This document shows positions 36,522-48,000 of a stretch of DNA of 64,000 nucleotides, one piece after another. The translations under genes and the position numbers were made by a program. This DNA comes from Ampullaceana balthica (taxonomy: Eukaryota > Mollusca > Gastropoda > Lymnaeidae), in NCBI GenBank assembly GCA_944989445.1, contig CALYLW010001209.1:66862-130861 (forward strand). The letters are read 5' to 3'. Numbering within the stretch: the stretch's first letter is position 1; each line of letters opens with the position of its first letter. The notes under the pieces are model-generated. The model made no database searches, was not told where the DNA came from, and was given only the letters and a program-made list of their open reading frames with translations.

Positions 36522-36560
36522 GTACATCTTGCTATGGCACGGTAATGGAACCTTACTTTG
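36522..36560 (+). repeat. Single 38-bp satellite unit
   Basis: One unit (gtacatcttgctatggcacg...) at the right edge of the 44-bp array; the equivalent place in the first chain holds about 50 such units. Confidence 0.85.
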
Positions 36561-36599
36561 CATGCTAGTTATGACAAAGTGAAAGGAACCTTTCCTTGG

Positions 36600-36815
36600 C
36601 GTGTGAATTGTGACACATGTTTGTTGTGTACTTTTGTAATCCCTTCCTTCACTTTACACAATCAAGTTAGAGCATATAACATGATGTAGTTAGAGTAGTT
36701 TAGTGTCTATTAATATAGTTATAGCTGCCCCTTGTAATCCCTTCCTTCACTTTACACAATCAAGTAAGAGCATACATATAACATGATGTAGTTAGAGTTT
36801 AGTGCCATGAATGTA
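36600..36815 (+). repeat. Local tandem duplication of about 125 bp
   Basis: The stretch with cccttccttcactttacaca and taacatgatgtagttagag appears twice here and once in the first chain (13760-13845). Confidence 0.8.
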
Positions 36816-37046
36816 GTTATAGCTGCCCCTTGTAATTGCTCCTGTGTGGAACAACTCGACGAACCCTCTGTATGATCTACAGTGTCAAGTGTTAATATAA
36901 AGACAAACCATAACTTGTGATTTCATCTCAGCACCTCTATCGCTCCCCCCCTCCCACTTTCTGATTTACAGATAGGATGCATCACGCAGGTGTTGTTTTA
37001 GCTTCGTGTGGGGAAACATAAAAAGAGGTATCGCATTATAAGATAA

Positions 37047-40000
37047 CGAGAGCAATGCCCGTGCGATGCTACGGGTAGGCACAATGAAAATAACTTTATT
37101 TGGATTTGAGTTTCACATTCCCTTTAATAATGAGTGTAAACGTATCAGGAAATTAGGGTAGTGATAAATCAAACCCCTTCTTTATAAAAATCACGATATG
37201 TGTGTCTAGAAAATAGCAAGTATGATGAATTTAAATATTTCCCATCAATTTTGGTATTTCTGCTTTAATAACGCACGCTTTTCTCGATATACTTTACCAG
37301 AATAACAAAGGTCCTTAACAGTTACAAAAATCTAATGGGCAAGGCTAAATTTCTTTTTCCATAAATCAAAAAATTAAAACAACATCTTTGATTCCTTTGG
37401 TTCTAGGTAAAAGCTCTTAAAATCACCCACTCCATTTTATAAGCTAAGTATGAAATTAGTTCAAGACGAATAGGATATTTTTTTAGCAAAGTTACAAAGC
37501 AATAAATTGGCAGATACTTGTTTCACTTAAAATAACGGATTATTTTTCTTTGTATTTATATTCAAGCCTTTTTTCATTGTAGCTTTTTTAGCTTATAAAA
37601 TGACATATAAGTTAGGGCTTAATATATAACATATATTATGTAGGCATTTGATTTTAAAACAGAATAGTTTTTAAAAAATCAGTCTGTATACAAAATTTTA
37701 TCATCGTTGAATAATATTGCTCAAATAAAATCAATTTGTTATGTCACAATATCAGTTGCTGTTAGTGTAATTTTTTCCATAACAGGGGTAGGCACAATTA
37801 AAATATAATAAATATTTAAAAAATCTTTTTTTTAAAAAGGACACGCTTTTAACATAATCACTACTTTTAGTTATGTCTCATATATAAGGGATTTATAGTC
37901 AAAAACTTTGTTTTTACAGCTATTTTTTAAAACTTATAATAAAAACTCTTTAAAATTCACGTCTGAAGCCCACACATCTTTTTTACCACTATTTTTTTTT
38001 ATACCAAACACCTCATAAGCGCCCGCCCAACGTTTTATAACACGATGTTGTGTCCACGTGGTGAACTCATGGATGTCAACAAAGCAGACGGGTACCGATG
38101 CTTATATATAGACTATAGATAAACTAAAAATGCAATAATTTCAATACGGTACATTCGATCGATCTGCAATTTTGATACAATGCATTGTCATCCAAGATCT
38201 ATCTGTGTGTAAAAATTTTAGATCTCTAGAACCATCCGAAGTGGTATAATTTTACGTTTCAAGTTTTGAAGGAAGGATGGATGGAAGGATGGATGGATGA
38301 ATGGATACAACATACAAACATTGTGACTTAAATAAAAGCGTGTAATAATAAAATAACTTTATTTTTATTTGGGTCTCAAATTTCACTTAAAATTGAATGT
38401 AAATACATCATGAAATTAGGGTAGTGATAAATCAAACCACGTCTTATAAAATTCACGATATGTGTGTCGAGAAAATAGAAAGTATGATGAATTTAAATAT
38501 TAACCATCAATTTTGGTATGTCTGCTTTAATAACGCATGCTTTTCTCTATATAATATACTCCTACAGAATATGAAAGGTACTTAAGTGTTATAAAAATCT
38601 AATCGGCAAGGCTCAATTTATTTTCACATGAATAAAAAAAATTAAAAATATATTTCCATATGATTCCTTTGGTTCTAGGAAAATGCTCTGAAAAACACCA
38701 ATTCCATTGTATAGTTTAAGCATGAAATTAGTTTAAGACGAATTAGTGATTATTTGAGCCAGATAATATTTATTTGAATATGTATGCTTAGTGGAGGGTG
38801 GAAATATGGTTTACGGGTGTATGGTTCTCATTTTCTTTTCACACGAATAATAATATATAAACAATGTTGTTTTTTTTTAAAATTCCTAGAGATTGATTTT
38901 CTAATAAATTGCGTCATTTTGAAAGGATTTCCACTCTTTTCTTCTAGTATTAACAAAGCAATAAGTTGGCAGATACTTGTTCCACTAAAATAAAGGATTA
39001 CTTTTTGTTGTATTTGTATTTAAGCCTTGTTTCGTTGTAGCATTTTATAGCTTATAAAATGACATATTTGGTAATGGTCTTAATATATAACATATATTTG
39101 TAGGCATTTGATATTAAATCAGAATAATTTAAAAAGAATTTTGTCAAGAGAGTGTATACAGCTTAATAGAAAACTGCCATTTAGTAAACAACAGTCTTTA
39201 TACAAAAATTTATCCTCGTTGCATAATATTGCTGAAATAAAATCAAGCTGTTATGTCTAAATATCAGTTGCTGTTAGTGTATTTTTTCGCTTGAGCACTC
39301 ACTTTCTGAAGCTAGAACCTATATATGAGTCGTAATACCCGCGATATGTCTTTACACTAAATATATGTATACCTTAAAGAACAGTACAGTTTATACCCGA
39401 AGTGTGTGCCACGCAGTCATTGTTCTAGAAATGTAACAATTTTTTTTTAATAAATGTTTTAGTTTTGTAAGCTCTTAAATACCTTTTTTAGCAATGATTT
39501 TTTATGGGAAAAGCATATTATTTATATGAATTTTGATGCTTAAGTAAGGTGTGCATGGGTTTTATTTGTTTTAAAGAAACATTTTGAATCGCAAGGTCTG
39601 GGCTTAAAATTTACACTGCTGATTTAGTTTAATCTATGCAAAAAGTATAAAAACAGTTGCTAAGCTATAGTGTGTATGTCATCCAGGGTTGGGCGATATT
39701 ATTGACTCTTACCCCACCAATAAATGGTACATTTCAAAAGGTCATAAAGTTGTACTCAATATCAAAATAGCTGTTCCACTTATTAACCACACTCATTGGT
39801 CCGTGCATATAACTCCTATATATAATCCATTTTCGTCTATAACAGTACCGATTTTTTTTTCATTCCTTCTATTTCCTTGGGGAAGTTTATAAAGCAAACG
39901 TTCCCGAAAAAAAATAATCGTGTAAACTATTTAAGCACCGAAGGAAAATAAATATCCCACCTAAGAATCATTGATAAATATAACTTACCTAGCATGTTTG

Positions 40001-40881
40001 ACTTAATTTATGCAAAAAGAATATTAACAGTGGCTAAGCTATAGTGTTTGGTATCTGGTTTCACTCATGTGCTTTCTTTCTCTAATGCATTGAATACATT
40101 GTTAGTATTTGATTAGTATTTGATTATTTAGAACTAACTTGCACAATGTCAAATACATTAAGTATTTAAATTAAACATATAAAAGATATAACGAAAAGTG
40201 GTAAAATGATACTGTGTATTTGATAATAAAGAAAATAATAGAAAATAATAGTATATAAATATTGTTAAAATATTGCGCTAAAAAAACAATGACTATGGTT
40301 TGTAAACAAAAATGTTAGGTAGATTAACGTTGAACATAAATGTAGACATCTGGAGAAAGACCAAAGCAAATAAATTTTTCGAACGGCTGAATAAAATACA
40401 TATGGAAAATACATAAAGGAAACAGTGTAAAGATGTAATTTGCAAACAAATATTAATTCTGTAATTTTTTACAAAAAATTTATACGTATTCTTGTTAGAG
40501 GCGCAACATTATCAGACATAAAAATAAACCGTTTCATCACATTTAGTTCACAACGTAAACACACACACGCTCACTTTATTCACACACTTATACACACAAA
40601 CATAAACACACAAACAGATGGTACCATTAAAAAAAATCACATTTCATTGAAATAACCGCGGCTCTTTTTACTTTGTTTCCATTTTACAAACTAATATGAG
40701 CTCGAACTATTACGTCAAGTCACAATATTTTATAGCGAGAAACGCCGTCTTGTTAATCTCGACACCAAAATGTTTATTATTTAATTTTCAATAATTTATT
40801 TTATTTTCGGGAGTTACCCCGCATAGCGAGCACCCACGCACACACACGGCTTCGGACGCGCTTAGGCGCAATATATATAGG
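37047..40881. mobile_element. 3.8-kb AT-rich insertion, non-coding
   Basis: Absent from the first chain, where the flanks join at 14070. It is bounded by gataa on both sides (37042-37046 and 40882-40886). The left end is GC-rich (cgagagcaatgcccgtgcga), the right end has ccccgcatagcgagcaccca and an agcgcgtc-type motif on the minus strand. 37085-37770 and 38345-39270 are diverged direct repeats. A reverse copy of repeat B sits at 38010-38275. No convincing ORF. A Helitron- or Helentron-derived composite is possible. Confidence 0.6.
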
Positions 40882-41194
40882 GATAAACGTTTTCTTGGTG
40901 TTATATGTGGGAGTTTAAAAAAATGTTTATACGAGTCCATTTCCGATTACAATACGTTTTTGTATATCTGAGCTAGAACATGTTTATACGAGTCCATTTC
41001 CGATTACAATACTTTTTTTTATATCTGAACTCAGTTACGGTGACCTTTTTGAATTCTAAAATCTCTTAAGATATGGAAGGTAATGGTTACTAACTTTAAA
41101 TCTCATATAGTTAAGGGTAACTGACTTATCATATAGGTAAGGGTTACTGACTTATCATATAGGTAAGGGATACTAACTTATCATATAGGTAAGG

Positions 41195-41780
41195 CAGGGC
41201 CAAAACCGGCCCGCGAAGCAATTTTAACTGGCCAGCGGCCTCATATAAAATATAAAAGCCCAAGTCACCGGTTGGATGTGGAACGCTGAGGAACGATGTA
41301 CAACAGTCTATAGCAGTTAAAAAATCGTGTGGTGAGTATTAGCACTGTAAAAATATTTAACATGACGTCATTGTTTGATCTTATATTTAGAAAAAGGTGT
41401 GCATCAAAAGGTGTGCAAATTAATTACAAATTAAAGACGCGCTGTAAAAAATATATATTATATGACGTCATTCTTTTAGCTTATATCGTAATTTTGGAAA
41501 AGGGAACGATGTAAAAATAGGATTTCAGGATTTATAATTATAAAATACTTTGTGTACATTTCAGGAAGTTTAATATTTCGCATTTATTTATTATAAGTTA
41601 CCTGGGGATTTTGACCAAAAAAAGTGGGCGCCGTAGGCGCCCTAAAGCCGGTGTGGGCGCCGTAGGCGCCCTACAACCCCTAGTCTTAAATAAATAATTA
41701 ATGTATTATTTCTGTATCGACATTATATTTCTTTTTTTCAAAGTCGAAATTTTGTACTGTTTTGAGTACCTCAAAGGATG
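41195..41780 (+). mobile_element. hAT left-end copy interrupted by a Helitron-like element
   Basis: Begins with the same CAGGGCCAAAACCGGCCCGC terminus as 14338 and follows that copy up to ctcaaagg, with a 440-bp insertion at 41244-41683. Beyond about 41780 the sequence is unrelated to the first copy, and no right terminus is seen. Confidence 0.75.
41244..41683 (+). mobile_element. Helitron-like non-autonomous element, 440 bp
   Basis: Comparison with the uninterrupted hAT copy at 14338 gives exact ends: inserted between A and T, last four bases CTAG, with a short hairpin gggcgccgtaggcgccc just upstream (41655-41671). AT target, CTRR end, 3' hairpin and no target duplication are the Helitron signature. 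The 5' end reads TATAAAATATAAAAG, not the usual TC, so the family is atypical. Confidence 0.72.
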
Positions 41781-41818
41781 TTCTATGGACAATATTGCAA
41801 GATTTTGTAGTCTTAAAT

Positions 41819-42099
41819 CCAGGGTCGAGAAACTTTTTGTCTGAGAGAGTCATATATTATTTTTAAAACTAAAAATTCAAAGTAAATCTGTGCATTTTGT
41901 GTAATTTCAACACTAAAAGTACCACAATTATGTCTCTTAATTCTTTTTAAATATCATTGTTATGCTGTTTATTGTTTATGCAATTCAAAGGAATCTGAAT
42001 AAACGTTTTTTTAAGAAAAGTCGAACGTTTGTCTGAGAGCCAGATGCAGCCATCAATAGAGCCACATCTGGCTCGTGAGCCATGGTTTTCCAACCCCTG
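41819..42099 (+). mobile_element. hAT MITE with 8-bp TSD (gtctgagagag family), copy 1
   Basis: Flanked by tcttaaat at 41811-41818 and 42100-42107. Ends are ccagggtcgagaaac and aacccctg. The interior (ctttttgtctgagagag ... gccagatgcagccatcaata) matches the element at 52767-53094. Confidence 0.88.
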
Positions 42100-42109
42100 T
42101 CTTAAATCA

Positions 42110-42730
42110 TGCACTCATTGTGGAACGAAGATAATTTTTTATCAACTTCAGTTTGGAGAAGCTCTTTTCACAACTAGAGACACTGATAGCAATAATTGTT
42201 ATACAAATTCTTAGAATACAAAACACACAAACAAATTGTGCAATGAAAACAATATATCTAAGCTCATTTTTCTTTCATTATGGAACTGTTCTTTATCAAT
42301 GTCAATAAAATCATTTATTTGACATTCAATTTCTTCACTTAGTAGGTTACATGGGATTATACACGAATATTTTCTTACAAGGACATGCAACTGATCAAAG
42401 ATTTCTTTTAATTCCTTTATAATTCGATTCATGGATTAAAACATTTCTCGTTGTACTTCATGTTCTAAAGATAGGGCCACGTCTTGTGAATTTTCCACAC
42501 TCACATGTTTTTCCCTTCTAACTTGGCGTTTCCTTTATTTTCTACAAAGTAAATAAACGATTCTACAATTTTAACTTCGCCAACATCAATAACTACGTAT
42601 CTTTTAATTTGACTAGTTTAATATTTGTGGGAAATATCTGGAGCGCTGTCAAATATCAAACAAAAGTTTTTAGCTTGCTTTATTTGGTCCATTATTTATT
42701 TTCTCGCTGACCCTCTCAATAGGTCTATGA
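42110..42730 (-). pseudogene. hAT transposase fragment (ZMYM1/DUF4371-like)
   Basis: On the minus strand from about 42694 the translation reads MDQIKQAKNFCLIFDSAPDI then SHKY and a stop, then IKRYVVIDVGEVKIVESFI after it. This is the region around the first catalytic aspartate of ZMYM1-like hAT transposases. Frame breaks follow; 42211-42432 has another open piece. It is a diverged relic, distinct from the copy at 1659-3433. Confidence 0.6.
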
Positions 42731-43037
42731 ATTCATTTTGAATCATTTTCCACAAATATGAGGCACTATATTTATTACCCATCTTAATTTGTACTAAATA
42801 TTTTAAATATCAAGTGATATGGAGTCATAAACTGGCAAAATCTAAATTTGTTTCGTTATGACTTACTGTGTTATTTTGTGATGTATGATATGTGTCCACT
42901 ACGAAATCAGATGACATAAAACATAAACAGAAGTGTTTATGTGGGTACTAAATTTGATGTGTACGGAAATACTAAATAACGAAAATATTTAATTATAAAT
43001 TAATCTTATAAAACAATATTTATTTAAAAGTAAGTTA

Positions 43038-43477
43038 TTAAACAATATAATTTGCAATTGTCACGCAAGTAGTGTCTGTCAATCCTGACGCTACTAATTT
43101 TAGAAAGCAGGGAAAACCAAATTACTGCACCAATGCATCAAAAGGTCGCAAATTAAAGAAGCGCTGTAAAAATATATTATAAGACGTCATTGTTTTCGCT
43201 CATATTTTAATTTTGGAAAAGGGAACAATGTAAAAAGAGGATTTGATGATGGTTAATTATAAAATCAAAAAACAAAGGGGGCGCCTACAACCCCTATTAT
43301 AAAATACTTTGTGTACATTTCAGAAAGTTTAATATTTCGTATTATCAAACAAGGACAAGTTAGTTGGGCTTTTGAAAAAGGTCGGCGCCGTAGGCGCCCT
43401 AAAAGAAAGTGCATTTTTTATAAAATAAATAGATTTCAGCTGAAAACTTCCGTCATTTTTGACGGGTGATACGCTAG
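43038..43477 (+). mobile_element. Helitron-like non-autonomous element, 440 bp, second copy
   Basis: The uninterrupted site at 16431-16464 shows insertion between A and T after aagtta. The element ends gatacgCTAG with hairpin ccgtcatttttgacgg (43450-43465) ten bases earlier. Its middle shares tttgtgtacatttcag and the ggcgccgtaggcgccc palindrome (43382-43400) with the 41244 element. The 5' end reads TTAAACAATATAATTTGC. Confidence 0.75.
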
Positions 43478-43598
43478 TGTAGATTATAGTAGACGTGGGA
43501 TTAATCTTGACTCAAGCCACGTGATCAAATTTAAAAGTAACTTAAACCTTTATCTTTGAAAGATAATGGCAAGTACAAGAGATTGATGAAAATTAGCA

Positions 43599-43852
43599 CA
43601 GTGGTGTAGTCCTAAAAAAAGAGGTGGGAGGGCTCTCTTTTTTCATATTTGTCACGCAACGTATTTTACTCAAAGGTACAAGTTCTACAACTAACACAGT
43701 CTTAAAAGACAAATTGACGAAGAAATTGAAAAGCCTGAAATGGATTGAAGTTAATTGAAATTGCATGCCCTCCATGCAGGCTGGGCGCGCCCTCCCTGTC
43801 AAAAAGGTGGGAGGGTGAAGCCCTCCCGCGCCCACACTCCTCTACACCACTG
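43599..43852 (+). mobile_element. hAT-like MITE
   Basis: Begins CAGTGGTGTAG and ends CTACACCACTG, an 11-bp perfect inverted terminus, with gaggtgggagggct and its inverse (agccctcccgcgc) just inside. Flanks attagca and attacca are similar but not identical, so the TSD is uncertain. Confidence 0.72.
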
Positions 43853-45053
43853 ATTACCAATTAATAGAGTTGTTGTTTTTTTTCGATCACACGATGTCTA
43901 CCAAATGTCTAACTTTAGGCATGCGCACTGCCGAATCTCGTTGAAGCCTTTTTTTCTCCTCCAGCCAGAGAGAGCACGGCATTTAACGTTGTCTGATCAA
44001 GGCGAGAAGTTTCGTCTTCTTTTTGCCATTTTCTCCCTGTCAACCCGGTCTTAATGCGTCTGTTACTAGTCAAGATTCGAATGGGATGAAATGGCCAGTT
44101 GTGCGATGGAAAGACCTGGGTAGGGGTAAGAGAAGGGCTGCAAATGGACTCTACCGGAATATGTCATCACCATAAACTGCTGGACACAGCCGGACGTTGA
44201 GCACATCGGCCCATCGAGCTGACCGATCATAGGCAGACTTAAGATTGCTTTACGTCAGATATGTTGGTTATGTGGTGCATATGTGGGAGGTTTTTTTTTG
44301 TTATGTGGGGCTACCTTATGGCGGACCAACGAGCTGACCGATCATTGGCAGACTTAAGATTGCCGACATCAGATCGGTTGGCTAAGTGGTACACATGTTG
44401 TGGAATGTTTGTGTTATGAGGGGCTACTTTATGGTGGACTATGTGTCATATTTTAAGTGGGGACTGTATGATATGTGTGGGCTACATTATGTGAGGCTCA
44501 TTTCATAAGTGCAGGCCATGAGTGCCATATGTCATGGAATGTGAGACCCATATATTATATGAAAGCCATATCTGATGAAAGACACATATGATACAGTTAC
44601 TAGGTCCATGTGGTGCTGTTGCTATATTAAATAAAATAATATTTATATGTGATTGATCAAGTGCTTTTATTTTGATTCTTGGATTGCAGATAAGTTTACT
44701 CCATATGTTGTCGTGGGAGAAGTAAACTATAAATAAGTTGGAAGCGTGTAAAATGTGGGACACACTGATACAACAACATAAATACAACATTTTCATTCAC
44801 ACGTTTCAATTTATCAAATATATGCTCTGAATTTTTCAAAGTCTAGTATTCCTGCGAATTTACATTTTTATCATACAAATTTTAATCATGTCAAATTGTT
44901 TTGTTTTTTTTGGTTTCATGTTTCGATTTGTATCTACGTGGCAAGTGTTTAATTAATGTATGATCTTAAATATTATTGAAAAAATATATGTTTATTTTAC
45001 TAGGACATAGCATTGCACAATGTTGTTTGTAAAATGATGTTTGTAAATTGCAG
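43853..45053. other. Region upstream of the first visible nAChR exon
   Basis: Contains two imperfect units of about 113 bp starting gagctgaccgatcat at 44217 and 44330. I searched for the preceding receptor exons (signal peptide and the first helix and strand) and did not find them here. Confidence 0.5.
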
Positions 45054-45098
45054 GATGAAGTGAACCAGGTGTTGACTATAAACGTTTGGCTTGAACAG
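45054..45098 (+). CDS. nAChR exon: loop-D region, 45 bp
   Basis: Acceptor ttgcag, donor gtgag. Encodes [15 protein letters not shown], phase 0 at both ends; the 45-bp length is characteristic of this nAChR exon. Confidence 0.92.
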
Positions 45099-48000
45099 GT
45101 GAGAAGTGTTGGAATGATCACGTGATCCCAGTCCGTTGTTATTGTAGAATTACTTGGGCTCACCAAGCATTGTGGGTAATTCAAAATATTGTCTGAGAGA
45201 AGCGTTAACTTCATTGCAATGATGCCCACCATCCCACCCCCACATTTCTCACGAAGCTAGTAATTAATGTAGAGATATACAATTAGATATCATATAGTCC
45301 CTGGGCAATATCAATGTTTCCACTGAATATGAAAAATTAAATTAAATTCATGTCATCAGCTAATGAAAAAATGTAAATTATATTACATCTTTTTTATATT
45401 TTAAACTGTTTATAACCGTTTTTATGATTTTTAACAACCCATATTGCTTCTCTATATTGTCAAGGAAGCGAACGTATTTTATCAATAATAATTAAATTAG
45501 TTATTCAAAATGTCCAACAAAAATTAAATTGGTTTCCATCACGGAAGATGTATTGTCTTTGATGTATTTGATTGTCTACCTTGTGGGCATGGAACAAATG
45601 GAGATGTAGAGCAGATTGTCATTTCTATGACATCATCAGAATATATTGATGTATGTGTGTGTGTGTGTGGTGGGGGAGGGGTGATTGTTGTAATAGGATC
45701 AGCGACATCATGAAATCACAGATTTCCATAGAAACAATATCAAAAACACGACAGCCGCAATAAATTCTGGTCCTTTTTCTTTTACTTTCCCTAACATTTA
45801 TCTACACCATGTTTCCTACAACAGTTAAAGATCTTTCATTCCATTGCCCTCAACGTAATAAATTCTTCGTGTATTCAATTCAGTTCACACGATATCTTGA
45901 CTACATGCCAAACGTGACCGAATGGCTCCGTACAAATGGAAACTGCTAAATGCAATAATAATACACGCTGAATAGAAGATTTAAAGTGCATGGCTCTCTT
46001 GCCACAAAAAATATTCTCCACCATCCCTTGATTTAATTTCCGTTCGATTTTGTCAGTGTGTAAATCAATGCAACCCTTGATAAAAACGGATTCCTTTTTT
46101 TGAGAAAACTATAGTGAGATCTCAAATTTTCCGACTGATTGCTTTATTTCCATGTGGGGTGCACATTGACTTTGTTAGTGGATAAATCAATGAGCTACCA
46201 AATATCTGAAAATATGGAATGAATCGTAAACGCCGTTGCTACGTCCATCAAGCCCTTACAGATAGACAGAAAATATTCTATGACCTTTGTACACCAGATT
46301 ATCCCCTGGGAGGTTAAAGATCAGATTAGCGAGAATGCCGCTCAGGGCACGTCTGGGACCTTATTGGCTGGGCACGTCTGGGACCTTATTGGCTGGGCAC
46401 GTCTGGGACCTTATTAGCTGGGCACGTCTGGGACCTTATTGGCTGGGCACGTCTGGGACCTTATTGGCTGGGCACGTCTGGGACCTTATTGGCTGGGCAC
46501 GTCTGGGACCTTATTGGCTGGGCACGTCTGGGACCTTATTGGCTGGGCACGTCTGGGACCTTATTGGCTGGGCATGTCTGGGACCTTATTGGCTGGGCAC
46601 GTCTGGGAATTAATTGGCTGGGCACGTCTGGGACCTTATTGGCTGGGCACGTCTGGGACCTTATTGGCTGGGCATGTCTGGGACCTTATTGCCTGGGCAC
46701 GTCTGGGAATTTATTGGCTGGGCACTTCTGGGACCTTATTGGCAGGGCACGTCTGGGACCTTATTGGCTGGGTCAGGAGCGCTCTTTAATGAGCAGCGAT
46801 AAGTATATGTAGTTTGGTATGTGTGAGGTCTTATCATGTTGGTATGTGTGAGGTCTTATCATGTGTTATCGTTTAACTAACTATAGGTCCCAGTCCCAGC
46901 AATAGGTCCCAGCAATAGGTCACAGCAATAGGTCCCAGCAATAGGTCCCAGCAATAGGTCCCAGCAGGGCCGCATTTAACCTTATAGATGGAAATCTGAC
47001 GGTGTGGCCCTACAATCATTGCAATGACGAGATGTAGCCATGATATAAAAAGTTAAAAACTCATTTTTGTATTGGTTTTAGAGTCCATTTTTTTAAATAC
47101 TCATAATTCTTAACTTCTATGAATACATTAAACGTTAACAATTTTTTTTTAGCTGTAATCAAAGTTTACCTGAAATGTTTTTCTAGTTATTTTTTTTCCT
47201 TTCTGTAATCAGGAGTGGGTGGATGAGAGGCTGACGTGGAACCCCAAAGACTACAACAACCTCCACATTTTGAGAATACCTTGTGAAAAACTTTGGTTAC
47301 CTGACATAGTGCTGTACAACAGGTAGATGTGTATGGCGTCATTGCGTGTGGAAGCGTTCATGACATATGGGCAGAAATACTCTCTGTTTTTAACTTTACC
47401 AAAAACTCTGGGAATCATTACATTGGATTGATAAACAAAGATGTGCGTGACAAATAACACTTGAAATCAAAGTTATTTGAAAACTAAGATTTACTACGAT
47501 TTGAAAAAATCCATTTTTTAAAAATCTTACTAACAACAATTGCTTGGTAGAGATTTTATACCATGTATGGCCTCCAATCTCTACCAAGCAATTGTTGTTA
47601 TTAAGATTTTTTTAAAAATATATTTAAAAAATTAATCTTACAAAATAAACTGCTCGGTAGAGATTTGAGGCGATTTCAACATTTTAAACCATGTATGCGT
47701 AAGCTTTATTAATTTTTCACCACGAATAATGATTTGCGCCTAGCTAAAATTAATTTTAATTGCAGTTAAAGCTATTGGAAAAACGTATATAATGAAATAG
47801 CATACAGCAGAAAATAAGTAAATAAATTTTATTGAGTTATTCATGCATACATCTGTTTTCAGTGCAGATGACTACACAACAGGATATATGAATAGTAAGG
47901 CCATGGTTCAGCATAACGGAACTGTCTTCTGGCCCCCTCCAGCTAAATTCCGGAGTTCTTGTAAGATTGACATCACCTACTTTCCTTTTGATGATCAAAC

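Larger units (their letters stand above)
27832..43505. repeat. Duplicated segment, copy 2 (matches 9052-16464)
   Basis: Same order of single-copy blocks and satellites as 9052-16464, lengthened by an RTE-like LINE, a 3.8-kb insertion, Helitron-like elements and hAT MITEs, and by different satellite copy numbers. The junction with the 28-bp array at about 27829 differs from copy 1, which has about 2 kb of other repeats there. 41780-42798 also differs from copy 1. Confidence 0.9.
45099..47212. other. nAChR intron with tandem repeats
   Basis: Holds a short (gt)n run at 45649-45668, the 25-bp array at 46347-46772 and a 13-bp array at 46890-46967. Otherwise AT-rich with no gene. Confidence 0.8.

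Noticed and set aside
46287..46812. Overlapping Trp/Leu-rich ORFs
   Set aside because: All three frames of one 25-bp repeat are open; this is a period effect inside an intron.
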